Assembly: GCA_050053515.1 (NCBI GenBank)
Contig: JASFTQ010000092.1
Coordinates: 1-14,200 of the forward strand
DNA from: G020354645 sp050053515
Lineage (GTDB): Bacteria; Desulfobacterota; Desulfobacteria; Desulfobacterales; G020354645
Direction of reading: 5' to 3'
DNA: 14,200 bases
The first letter of the stretch is position 1. Each line of letters starts with the position of its first letter. A program made the position numbers and the translations under genes. Shown here one piece after another: positions 1-7,300 of the stretch. Under the pieces are notes generated by a model. That model saw only the letters and a list, made by a program, of their open reading frames with translations, was not told the DNA's origin and ran no database searches.

Positions 1-760
1 AGGACAGGGAATGGCCGGCGGTTCGTCGCCTCTCACCCTTGCGGGGGCCCTTGTGACCCACAACGCAGAAGTCCTATCGGGGATTGTTCTCAGCCAGTTG
101 ACGCAAAAGGGCGCACCTTGTTTCTATGGCAGCTCCGCCTGCAGCATGGACCTAAGGAATGGATCCGCCGTGGTCGGCAATCCCGAAACGGCCTTGCTGA
201 GTGCCGCAACCGCTCAGATGGCCCGCAAATATCTGCTGCCCAGCTGGATCGCTGGTGGGTAGAGCGACAGCAAGATCTCCGATGTCCAGACCGGGCATGA
301 AAAGACCCTCACTCTCTTGCTACCAGCGTTGGCAGGCGCCAACATAATTTATGGGGTGGGACAGCTCGAAACTGGCATCGTCGTGGACTATGGGCAGCTG
401 GTTATGGACGATGAATTTATTAGTATGGTCAAGTACGTACTCAAGGGAATACCCGTAAATGATGAGACCCTTGCCGTGGATGTGATACGAGAGATCGGAC
501 CCCACGGGCACTTCCTGGCCCATGATCATACCTTTAAGCACATGAAGACCCAGCAGACCCATCCCGAACTTATCGATAGGAGGGTGCGGGCGGACTGGGA
601 AGCTTCCGGTGGAAAGAGCCTTTACGAAAGCGCATGGGAAAAGGCGAGACACATTCTGGAGACCCATAAGCCGGAACTTCTTCCTTCAGATGTCGTCTCC
701 ACCATCAGGTCCATCGTGGATGAGGCTGAAGAAGAGTTGGGGGTATCCCAAAAGAAATAG
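1..760 (+). CDS. mttB: Trimethylamine methyltransferase MttB, copy 1 (5' truncated, contains Pyl)
   Basis: The product moves a methyl group from trimethylamine to the corrinoid protein MttC in the cytoplasm. The 5' part lies outside the window. The visible part reads in one frame through an internal TAG at 260-262 to a terminal TAG at 758-760. The sequence before the internal TAG (ending LLPSWIAGG) and after it (TGHEKT, then LLPALAGANIIYG) aligns residue by residue with the complete second copy at 1885-3366, so this is one gene with a Pyl codon and not a broken gene. The C-terminal tail matches the family: ETLAVDVIREIG, a LIDRR motif, then ARHILETHKP. The two copies are clearly paralogous but diverged throughout. 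mttC follows 117 bases downstream in the same frame. Pyl decoding is inferred from the family and from the pyl genes in the window. The substrate assignment is by family only. Confidence 0.93.
260..262 (+). other. In-frame amber codon read as pyrrolysine in mttB copy 1
   Basis: This TAG follows the residues WIAGG and is followed in frame by SDSK. It occupies the same alignment column as the internal TAG of the second mttB. MttB-like similarity continues at once on the 3' side. Pyl is the catalytic residue in this family; it lies in the active-site cleft and is thought to bind the amine substrate. Confidence 0.92.
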
Positions 761-877
761 AAAAAGTGGTGGGAGCGGATAAAAAATCATAGTTGTTTAT
801 TACCGCTCGATCCATTATTGAAACGGTGGAAAAGGGGCTGGGCATATTTCAAGAAAAACCAAATGGGAGGATATGAC

Positions 878-1513
878 ATGTCAGAATTATTTGGAAAAAT
901 TTCAGAAGCGGTCATTGCGGCCAACGCAGAGACGGTTAATAAATTGGTTGAGGCAGCCCTGGGAGAAGGCAATGGGGCCAAAAAGATCCTGGACAGCGGC
1001 CTTATTCCAGGGATGGATATCGTGGGGCAACGGATGAAAACCGGGGAAATGTTTATTCCCGAAGTTTTGCGCTCGGCCAAGGTCATGCAGGCAGCCATGA
1101 ACTTGCTGCGACCGCATTTATCCGAAAAAGAGAGCATGGGCCTGGGGACATTTGTTATCGGCACAGTGGAAGGGGACCTGCATGATATCGGAAAAAACCT
1201 GGTATCCATGATGCTTCAAGGCGCGGGGTTTACCGTGGTGGATCTTGGAACCAGTGTTGCGCCGCAGGCTTTTGTCGATGCTATCAAGGAGCACAATGCC
1301 GGCATTGTCGGCATGTCGGCGCTATTGACGACAACCATGCCGAAGATGGATGAAACCGTTAAAGCGCTCAAAGAAGCCGGTATTCGTGAACGGGTCAAAA
1401 TAATGGCTGGTGGGGCGCCCGTGACTCAAAAGTTTGTGGAAGAAATCGGGGCTGATGCCTACGGCGCCAATGCCGGTGCTGCGACAGAAAAAGCCAAAGC
1501 GTTGGTAAGTTAA
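878..1513 (+). CDS. mttC: Trimethylamine corrinoid protein MttC
   Basis: A 211-residue corrinoid carrier that accepts the methyl group from MttB and passes it to a second methyltransferase. Residues 1-85 form the helical cap domain typical of the family. The B12-binding domain follows, with the lower-ligand motif DxHxxG at D100, H102 and G105 (context GTVEGDLHDIGKN); H102 should coordinate cobalt. The later MSALLTTTM and MAGGAP segments are the other cobalamin-binding loops. The ATG at 878 was chosen because GGGAGG lies at 865-870 and the product then starts MSELF like its homologues. The frame is open further upstream, to a TTG at 818 and beyond, which is discussed in the findings. The gene ends on TAA. 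It lies between the two mttB copies, and no other MttC is present, so it may serve both. Confidence 0.93.
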   Translation: MSELFGKISEAVIAANAETVNKLVEAALGEGNGAKKILDSGLIPGMDIVGQRMKTGEMFIPEVLRSAKVMQAAMNLLRPHLSEKESMGLGTFVIGTVEGDLHDIGKNLVSMMLQGAGFTVVDLGTSVAPQAFVDAIKEHNAGIVGMSALLTTTMPKMDETVKALKEAGIRERVKIMAGGAPVTQKFVEEIGADAYGANAGAATEKAKALVS

Positions 1514-1884
1514 TTGTTTGGATTGACAATTGACGAATGACCATTGAAGATTGAATGATTAAGTGAAGCTGCCCGCCCTGAGGGGCGGGGGTTCTGCCGT
1601 TCGGCAGTGCTTCGCAGCCCGGAAAGGAAAATAACGGAAGCGGGGCGCGAGCCGGGATCCAGAAGGCATCCGTTTCCCTTGTATTTTCTGGATTCCGGAT
1701 CTCGCCCGCCTCTGGTGAACTCGTCCGGAATGACGGCTTTGAAGCATTACGACACAGTCTCTCTGCGGATGGCCGTTGACTTAAAAAGTCAGAATACCAC
1801 CGGCTCTCAATCGACAATATTCAATCTTCAATTTTTCCTTATTGATTCCGGATTATCCGGGTGAGGCAGAAGGGAGGTGTTTTT
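1514..1884 (+). repeat. Spacer with nested inverted repeats, no gene seen
   Basis: No convincing gene lies in these 371 bases; the short open frames on both strands have no family likeness. A perfect 14-base inverted repeat bounds most of it (ATTGAAGATTGAAT at 1543-1556, its complement at 1819-1832). Inside are two compact hairpins: 1572-1589 (7-bp stem, loop TGAG) and 1594-1607 (6-bp stem). A longer imperfect inverted repeat pairs 1642-1662 with 1688-1708 (17 of 21 matching). The layout looks like a non-coding mobile or REP-like element. The 3' end holds the ribosome binding site of the next gene (GGAGGTG, 1873-1879). Confidence 0.6.
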
Positions 1885-3366
1885 TTGAAACGTAATATAT
1901 ATGCCGGCAAGAGTCTGAGCGGGGGCCTGGGACTGAAGATTTTTACCGATGATGAGCTTGACGACATTCATCTGGCGACTCTCGAAGTCCTGGAAAATAC
2001 CGGTCTCCTGTTTGACGACGATGAAGCCCTTGAGGTTTTATACAGTGGCGGGGCCGCCATCGACAAAAAAACCAAAATCGCAAAGTTTCCTCCCCACGTG
2101 GTAGAGGACGCCATCCGATCAGCACCTTCGAAAATCCTGCTGGCGGGACGCAATCCCAAGAACGACTTTGTCATGGAGAGCAATCGGGTCGGGTTCACCA
2201 ACTTCGGGGAGGGGGTGTTCATCATAGACCCTTATACCGGAGAACATCGCGAAACCACCAAGGCCGATGTGGCAGCCTCGGCCCTGATCGCCGATTACTT
2301 GAGTGAGATTGATGTTTACGAACGTGCCGTGGGTGCCAGCGATGTTCCGATGCCATCGGTACAGCTTCACAATGCCGAGGCCTGGTTGCCAAATACCTCG
2401 AAGCACGGATTCATGGGGCCCGGCAACGGATATTTGACCAAGAAGATCATCGAGATGGCTGCCGCCGTTGCGGGGGGCAGGGAAAAGCTCAGCCAACGAC
2501 CCATTATTTCTTTTGTTACTTGCCCGGTCAGCCCATTGCAGCTGGTCAAGGAGTCCTGCGAGATAATTATGGAAACCGCTCGGGCCGGATTGACGATCAA
2601 TGTTTTGTCGATGGCGATGGCCGGAGGATCCTCGCCGGTTACCCTGGCGGGAACGTTGGTGGATCATAATGCAGAAATCCTCGGAGGGCTTGTTCTCAGT
2701 CAACTGACCCACAAAGGTTCTAAATTCATTTACGGCAGTTCAACTACCGCAATGGACTTGAGATTGGCGGCCGCATCGGTTGGCTCTCCTGAATGTGCCC
2801 TGATCAATGCTGCCGTCGCCCAGATGTCGACCTACTATCTTCTGCCGAGTTGGGTTGCCGGTGGATAGGGCGACAGCAAAGTGTGTGATGCTCAGTCCGG
2901 TCACGAAAAAACCATCACAGGCCTGTTGCCGGCGTTGGCAGGGGCCAACCTGATTTATGGCCTGGGTATGATCGAAATGGGCATGACAATTGATTTTGGT
3001 CAGATGGTCATGGACAACGAATTTGCGCGGATGATTAAATACGTGGTTCAAGGGATTGCCGTCGATGATGAGACCCTTGCAGTGGACGTCATTAGAGAGA
3101 TCGGTGTCGGGAAGGATTTTCTCAGCCACGAAAGCACATACAAACACATGCGATCTCAATCCCAACCAAAACTGATCGACCGGCGCATGCGGGAAGATTG
3201 GCAAGATTCGGGCGGCACGGATATTTATCAAAGAGCACTCGAAGAAGCGCGGCATATATTGGAAACCCACAAGCCGGATCCGCTGCCGGATGACGTGCCG
3301 GCAAGGCTGCGCTCGATTATCGAAGAAGCCGAGGCCGAGCTGGGCGTTTCCAAAGGCAAAGAATAA
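1885..3366 (+). CDS. mttB: Trimethylamine methyltransferase MttB, copy 2 (complete, contains Pyl)
   Basis: A complete 493-residue MttB, close to the roughly 495 residues of archaeal MttB. It transfers a methyl group from trimethylamine to a corrinoid protein. The internal TAG at 2866-2868 is residue 328, near the Pyl position of Methanosarcina MttB. The N-terminal part shows the family pattern LTEXEXXXIHXATLEVLENTG (here FTDDELDDIHLATLEVLENTG in two pieces, residues about 16-36). A glycine-rich barrel segment MAGGSSPVTLAGTLV precedes the Pyl site. The TTG at 1885 was chosen because GGAGGTG ends five bases upstream and translation then begins MKRNIYAG; an in-frame GTG at 1861 has no such site. 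The gene ends on TAA and the aminotransferase follows after 31 bases. No separate corrinoid protein is adjacent downstream; mttC upstream is the likely partner. Confidence 0.94.
2866..2868 (+). other. In-frame amber codon read as pyrrolysine in mttB copy 2
   Basis: TAG follows WVAGG and is followed by GDSK. The flanking codons match those at the Pyl site of the first copy. It corresponds to residue 328 with the TTG start. I see only a weak 4-bp hairpin after it, unlike the strong stem at the mtbB site. Confidence 0.93.
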
Positions 3367-3397
3367 CGCGTAACTGCAATCAAGGAGGAAACTCAAG

Positions 3398-4708
3398 GTG
3401 AGTAAAAAATCAAATGTGGATCTAGCCGAACTAAGAAACGAGGTCATTTCTCATGGTGTTGCCAGCGTCACGACTCAGTATATCGAATCAGGCAAGGGGT
3501 CTTTGCTCTATGATGTGGAAGGCCGGGAGTATATCGATTTCGCCGGTGGGATTGCCGTAATGAATGTGGGCCACAGTCATCCAAAGGTTGTGGCTGCCAT
3601 CAAAGCGCAGGCTGAAAAGCTTACCCATACCTGTTTTATGGTCCTGCCCTATGAACCTGCTTTGATATTGGCCAAACAACTGGTCGCCGCCACGCCGGGT
3701 GATTTCCCCAAATCAACCGCATTTTTTAACTCCGGTGCGGAAGCTGTTGAAAATGCAGTCAAAATTGCCCGCTGCCACACGAAGAAAACCGGGATAATTG
3801 CCTTTGACAATGCATTTCACGGGCGCACCCAGCTGGCGATGACCCTCACCAGCAAAGTAAAGCCCTATAAGTTTGGTTTCGGTCCATTTGCCCCCGAAGT
3901 GTATCGCATGCCGTTCGCATACTGTTACCGCTGCCCGTTTAATCTCGATTACCCCAATTGTGACGTCGCCTGCGCCGATTATCTCAATGAATTTTTTATC
4001 ACCCATATTGCCCCGGAAACCACTGCTGCAGTTCTTGCGGAGCCCGTCCAAGGCGAGGGGGGCTTTATTACACCGCCACCGGAGTACTTCTCCAAACTGG
4101 CAAAAATTTGCGAAGATAATGATATTTTATTTATTGCCGATGAAATTCAATCCGGGATGGGACGCACCGGAAAAATGTTTGCCATTGAGCATTGGCATGT
4201 GAATCCGGATCTGATCATTGTGGCCAAGAGCCTGGCGGCAGGTATGCCCTTGGCGGCGGTGGTCGGGAAAAAGGAGATACTGGATTCGATCCACCCCTGG
4301 GGCCTTGGCGGCACTTATGGCGGCAACCCGGTTGCCTGCCGCGCAGGGCTGGCAGTATTTGAAATCATTGAGGAGGAAAACCTGCTGCAAGAAGGTGAAC
4401 TATTGGGTCAAAAAGTTCGTAAACAGCTCAACGCCTGGCAGAATCGATTCGAGATAATCGGCGACGTCAGGGGGTTGGGCCCCATGCTGGCCCTGGAACT
4501 GGTCAAAGATCGGGCATCCAAAGAACCTGCGGCAGATGAAGCCAAAGCAATCGTTCAGTTTTGTCTTGAGAAAGGCCTTGTCGTATTGTCCTGCGGGACT
4601 CTCGGCAACGTCATCCGTCTCTTGATGCCATTGAATATTGGGAATGACGAATTGGAGCGGGGCTTGACCATCCTGGAGGAAGGCCTTGCGCATATCTCCA
4701 AGAAGTAG
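3398..4708 (+). CDS. Class III (GabT-like) PLP aminotransferase
   Basis: A 436-residue pyridoxal-phosphate enzyme of the omega-aminotransferase family; its best guess is 4-aminobutyrate or a related omega-amine with 2-oxoglutarate. Visible motifs in order: G50-G51 region FAGGIAV, phosphate-binding S112-G113-A114 (NSGAEA), FHGRT at 140-144, cofactor-binding D248 in IADEIQSGMGRTG, and the Schiff-base lysine K277 in VAKSLAAGMP. Four cysteines (C176, C179, C188, C192) form a CX2C-X8-CX3C cluster found in one branch of the family. GTG at 3398 is preceded by AAGGAGG at 3382-3388. The gene ends on TAG; a TAA follows seven codons later, inside the start of mtbB. It sits between mttB and mtbB with short gaps, so co-transcription is likely. 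The substrate cannot be read from sequence; a link to methylated amines is inferred only from position. Confidence 0.88.
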   Translation: MSKKSNVDLAELRNEVISHGVASVTTQYIESGKGSLLYDVEGREYIDFAGGIAVMNVGHSHPKVVAAIKAQAEKLTHTCFMVLPYEPALILAKQLVAATPGDFPKSTAFFNSGAEAVENAVKIARCHTKKTGIIAFDNAFHGRTQLAMTLTSKVKPYKFGFGPFAPEVYRMPFAYCYRCPFNLDYPNCDVACADYLNEFFITHIAPETTAAVLAEPVQGEGGFITPPPEYFSKLAKICEDNDILFIADEIQSGMGRTGKMFAIEHWHVNPDLIIVAKSLAAGMPLAAVVGKKEILDSIHPWGLGGTYGGNPVACRAGLAVFEIIEEENLLQEGELLGQKVRKQLNAWQNRFEIIGDVRGLGPMLALELVKDRASKEPAADEAKAIVQFCLEKGLVVLSCGTLGNVIRLLMPLNIGNDELERGLTILEEGLAHISKK

Positions 4709-4724
4709 CCAAAAAGGAGGTTAT

Positions 4725-6110
4725 ATGGCTAAAATAAAAACGCGCATGGGCGACGGGTTTCCCGTCGAAATGACGCAAAGCCAGGTCATGCAGGATTTAG
4801 AGGCAGGGGCTCAAGATGCGGCCGACCGCGGCAAAATTTCCCCCCTTTCAAAGGAAGAATTACAATACTTATTTGATCTTTTTGTCTCGCCTTATCGTTT
4901 TGTCGGCGCCGAACCGGGCAGCGAAGTCGTTCTTTCCTATGACGCCGCTCCCGTCAAACTTATGCGTGCCGCCGTCAACGTCCACCGTGTCCAATCTCTC
5001 CAGATCCATGAAAAGCTCTTTGGCGCGGACACCCTCGAGCTGGGACATATTGATTACAGTTTCAAACCGGTTAAACCGATTGTAGGAACGGAGCAGACCG
5101 TACTGGAGCAAACCCTGATGGCCACCCATGCCCCGCTGTTCTACGGGGCCATGCCGAATTTAGGCCTGTACAGTCAACCCGACGGTCCGTATCCCAATCC
5201 TTCGGAGTTGATGCCGCTGGGAAAGATCAATGAAGCCCAGCAGTCTTATGAAATGGCTGTTGAAGAGGCCGTCAAAGACATTGTCTATGTCGGCCGTGCC
5301 ATGTATGACTCTGGAGCAGATGGCATCAACATGGATACCACCGGGGCCGCCGGCGATGCTGATTTCCTGGCCGGGCTGAAAGCGGCTGAGATCCTCAAGC
5401 AAAAATACCCGGATATATGTATTGAGCTGGGAATGGCCGGTGAATTCATTTTAGGATTACACGGCGACTTGAGGTACCACGGGGACCGCCTCGCCGGCAT
5501 GTATGCCCAAGATCAGGTTAAGATGGCTGAAAAAGCCGGTGTCACGATTTTTGGCCCGGTGGTGAATATCAAAACCAGCCGATCATGCCCATGGAATCTC
5601 TCCCGCGCCATCACTTTTACAAAGGCTTGCTGTGAAGCGGCCAACATACCGATCCATGTCAACATGGGCATGGGCGTCGGCGGTGTGCCCATGACAAGCC
5701 ATCCACCGATAGATATTACATCCCGTGCCTCCAAGGCCATGGTCGAGCTCTGCAGGCTTGATGGATTGTAGGTTGGCGTGGGAGACCCCATTGGCATGGC
5801 CGTCACCCACGCGATTGCTTCGGGCATGGGCGGAATGCGGACTGCCGGAGACCTGGTGGCCCGTATGCAAATGACCCGCGGCATGAAGATTCAGGAAGCT
5901 AAAAAATATGTGGCTGACAGGCTGAATGTTGCGATCCCGGATCTGACCGACCCGGTAGTGATGACGGAGATTCGGGAGGATCTGGATCTCGGATCGATTA
6001 CACCGCTTCCCGGCTGTGCTAAAGGTATTGAAGCCAAGCTTCGTATTGCCGAGGTTCTTGATATCGAAATCAACTGTGTCCGGCGAATGAGAAACAGGGG
6101 ATATTTATAA
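4725..6110 (+). CDS. mtbB: Dimethylamine methyltransferase MtbB (contains Pyl)
   Basis: Transfers a methyl group from dimethylamine to the corrinoid protein MtbC. The product is 461 residues with the internal TAG at 5769-5771 as residue 349, close to archaeal MtbB (about 467 residues, Pyl near 356). The region before the TAG (MVELCRLDGL) and after it (VGVGDPIGMAVTHAIASGMGG) is characteristic of MtbB, and reading continues in the same frame to TAA at 6108-6110. The ATG at 4725 was chosen because AAAGGAGG ends at 4720; an ATG at 4686 lies inside the upstream aminotransferase and has no such site. mtbC follows after 122 bases, in which I see only short hairpins. A strong stem-loop begins four bases after the internal TAG (separate entry). 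Confidence 0.95.
5769..5771 (+). other. In-frame amber codon read as pyrrolysine in mtbB
   Basis: TAG lies between CRLDGL and VGVGDP, the usual Pyl position of dimethylamine methyltransferases, with family sequence on both sides in one frame. Confidence 0.94.
5776..5812 (+). promoter_or_regulatory. PYLIS-like stem-loop just after the mtbB amber codon
   Basis: Bases 5776-5786 (GCGTGGGAGAC) pair with 5802-5812 (GTCACCCACGC): ten of eleven positions pair, with one A-A mismatch. A further short CCA/TGG pairing is possible in the loop. The stem starts four bases after the TAG. In archaeal mtmB a stem-loop just 3' of the UAG was proposed to aid Pyl insertion, although later work found it not strictly needed. 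The role here is inferred, and the codons underneath also encode conserved residues. Confidence 0.45.
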
Positions 6111-6232
6111 TTTTTTCCGCGTCTGCGGATCGATTTCATGCAGTCGAAGAACCAGTTGGGGATGGTGTTTATCGGATAAAAAAGCCAACCTTCGGGAAAC
6201 CAGGTTGTCTTCAGTCCAGACGAGGTAGGATA

Positions 6233-6877
6233 ATGGAAAAAACAGAATGGTTTGAGAAAGCCGCCCGGTCGATTTTGGATGCGGATGAAGAATTAGCAAA
6301 GGATGTTGCCCAAAAATCACTGGAAGCCGGTATGGATCCCGTTGAAATGATCAGCAAGGGTTTTTCCGCCGGCATCAGAAAGATGGGCGACCTGTTTGAT
6401 CGGGGGGAGGTTTTTTTGCCGGGCCTGGTGGTTGCCTCCGATGCCATGGTTGCCGCGATAAAAATTCTGGAACAGGCTTTGCCCAGCGACAAACAGGATC
6501 AGAAAAAGGGTGTTGTTGTGATCGGCACCGTCGAAGGCGATATTCACGACATCGGCAAAGGTATCATCGTAACCATGTTGAGCGTTCATGGCTATCAAGT
6601 TCACGATTTGGGCCGGGATGTTCCCATTGAAAACTTTGTGGCCAAGGCCCAGGAGGTTGGTGCTGATGTTGTCGGATCATCGGCCATGATGACCACCACG
6701 CAGATCGGCCAGAAAAAACTCGAAGATGCTTTGAAAACTGCCGGACTCCGTGACGCGGTAAAAACCATGGTCGGCGGAGCAGTAGCCACCGACCACTGGG
6801 CCAGGAGAATCGGTGCGGATATTTACGGTGAGTCACCGCAGGATACCCTCGAAAAGCTTGAAGAAATATTAAAATAA
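6233..6877 (+). CDS. mtbC: Dimethylamine corrinoid protein MtbC
   Basis: A 214-residue corrinoid protein that accepts the methyl group from MtbB. The helical cap spans residues 1 to about 90. The B12-binding domain carries the cobalt-ligand motif at D103, H105 and G108 (context GTVEGDIHDIGKG), followed by DLGRDVP, SSAMMTTT and the MVGGA loop. It is related to but distinct from MttC at 878-1513: the N-terminal half is different, the B12 motifs are shared. The ATG at 6233 has GAGGTAGGA just upstream. It is the first gene after mtbB, with 122 bases between. It ends on TAA, followed by a repeat-bearing spacer. The MtbC name rests mainly on its place after mtbB; corrinoid proteins of the three methylamines are hard to tell apart by motif alone. 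Confidence 0.88.
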   Translation: MEKTEWFEKAARSILDADEELAKDVAQKSLEAGMDPVEMISKGFSAGIRKMGDLFDRGEVFLPGLVVASDAMVAAIKILEQALPSDKQDQKKGVVVIGTVEGDIHDIGKGIIVTMLSVHGYQVHDLGRDVPIENFVAKAQEVGADVVGSSAMMTTTQIGQKKLEDALKTAGLRDAVKTMVGGAVATDHWARRIGADIYGESPQDTLEKLEEILK

Positions 6878-6889
6878 TTGAGGGATCGG

Positions 6890-7214
6890 GGTTCAGGGTT
6901 CAGGGTTCAACGTTCAAGGTTCAAGGTTATAAAGGTATTAAGCCACATTTCGATGCTGCCTGCTTTTGGACAGCTGCAACAATCACCTCATCGGTGAAGG
7001 GACAAGCGTCGCTGGATTATTTATAATCTTAATTGATCGATAACACTCAATGTCCGTGTTAAGTGGTCCGTTGTCCGTAGTCAATAAAAGATTTAAAATC
7101 GACATCCATCCTTTGATTGACGATGGACTACCGACAACGGACCACTGACAGATGCTGACTCTTTGCAAGCTGGGATATTAAAGTTTTTAAACCTTGAACC
7201 CTGAACCGTCAACC
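6890..7214 (+). repeat. Repeat element bounded by inverted heptamer arrays; spacer holds no clear gene
   Basis: The spacer 6878-7300 has no convincing gene. It opens with five tandem heptamers of the form GGTTCAR (6890-6924; one reads CGTTCAA). It closes with the complementary motif (CCTTGAA, CCCTGAA, CCGTCAA; 7192-7214), so the ends form an inverted repeat. A second, inner palindrome lies at 7062-7146. A minus-strand peptide of about 28 codons (roughly 7017 to 6927) looks protein-like but is closed by stops on both sides. The whole resembles a non-coding mobile element. Confidence 0.6.
7062..7146 (+). repeat. Inner palindrome, family sharing GTCCGTTGTC
   Basis: Arm 7062-7083 pairs with arm 7125-7146 with a single mismatch over 22 bases (AGTGGTCCGTTGTC against its complement, then a further eight bases). 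The ten-base word GTCCGTTGTC recurs exactly at 10116-10125 near pylT, so the two sites belong to one dispersed family. Confidence 0.6.
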
Positions 7215-7300
7215 TTTTAACCCAGGGCAACCTATATTTTACCGCTATCACTTATCTTTTGACGATCAGAAATTTAATGGCTGAGAGGGAGCGTCGCACC

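Noticed and set aside
317..760. A separate gene starting after the internal TAG of the first mttB
   Set aside because: It is the C-terminal part of MttB in the same frame, matching the second copy. The apparent start has no ribosome binding site.
818..877. TTG at 818 as the start of mttC
   Set aside because: It lacks a good ribosome binding site, and the added residues do not look like a corrinoid protein. The ATG at 878 has GGGAGG and the family N-terminus. The open frame is instead treated as a possible readthrough linker.
2119..2712. Long minus-strand open frame of 197 codons across mttB copy 2
   Set aside because: It is antisense to a conserved gene, has no family likeness, and is explained by GC-rich codon structure on the coding strand.
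260..2868. The internal TAGs of the mttB and mtbB genes as nonsense mutations or pseudogenes
   Set aside because: All three fall at the family Pyl position, the reading frame and conservation continue on both sides, and the window carries tRNA-Pyl and Pyl synthesis genes.
2740..3447. Minus-strand open frame of 235 codons spanning the end of mttB copy 2
   Set aside because: It crosses the Pyl-containing gene and the next gene's start, with no ribosome binding site or motif seen.
6890..7214. CRISPR array suggested by the tandem heptamers
   Set aside because: The units are seven bases, contiguous without spacers, and reappear inverted at the far end, unlike CRISPR repeats.
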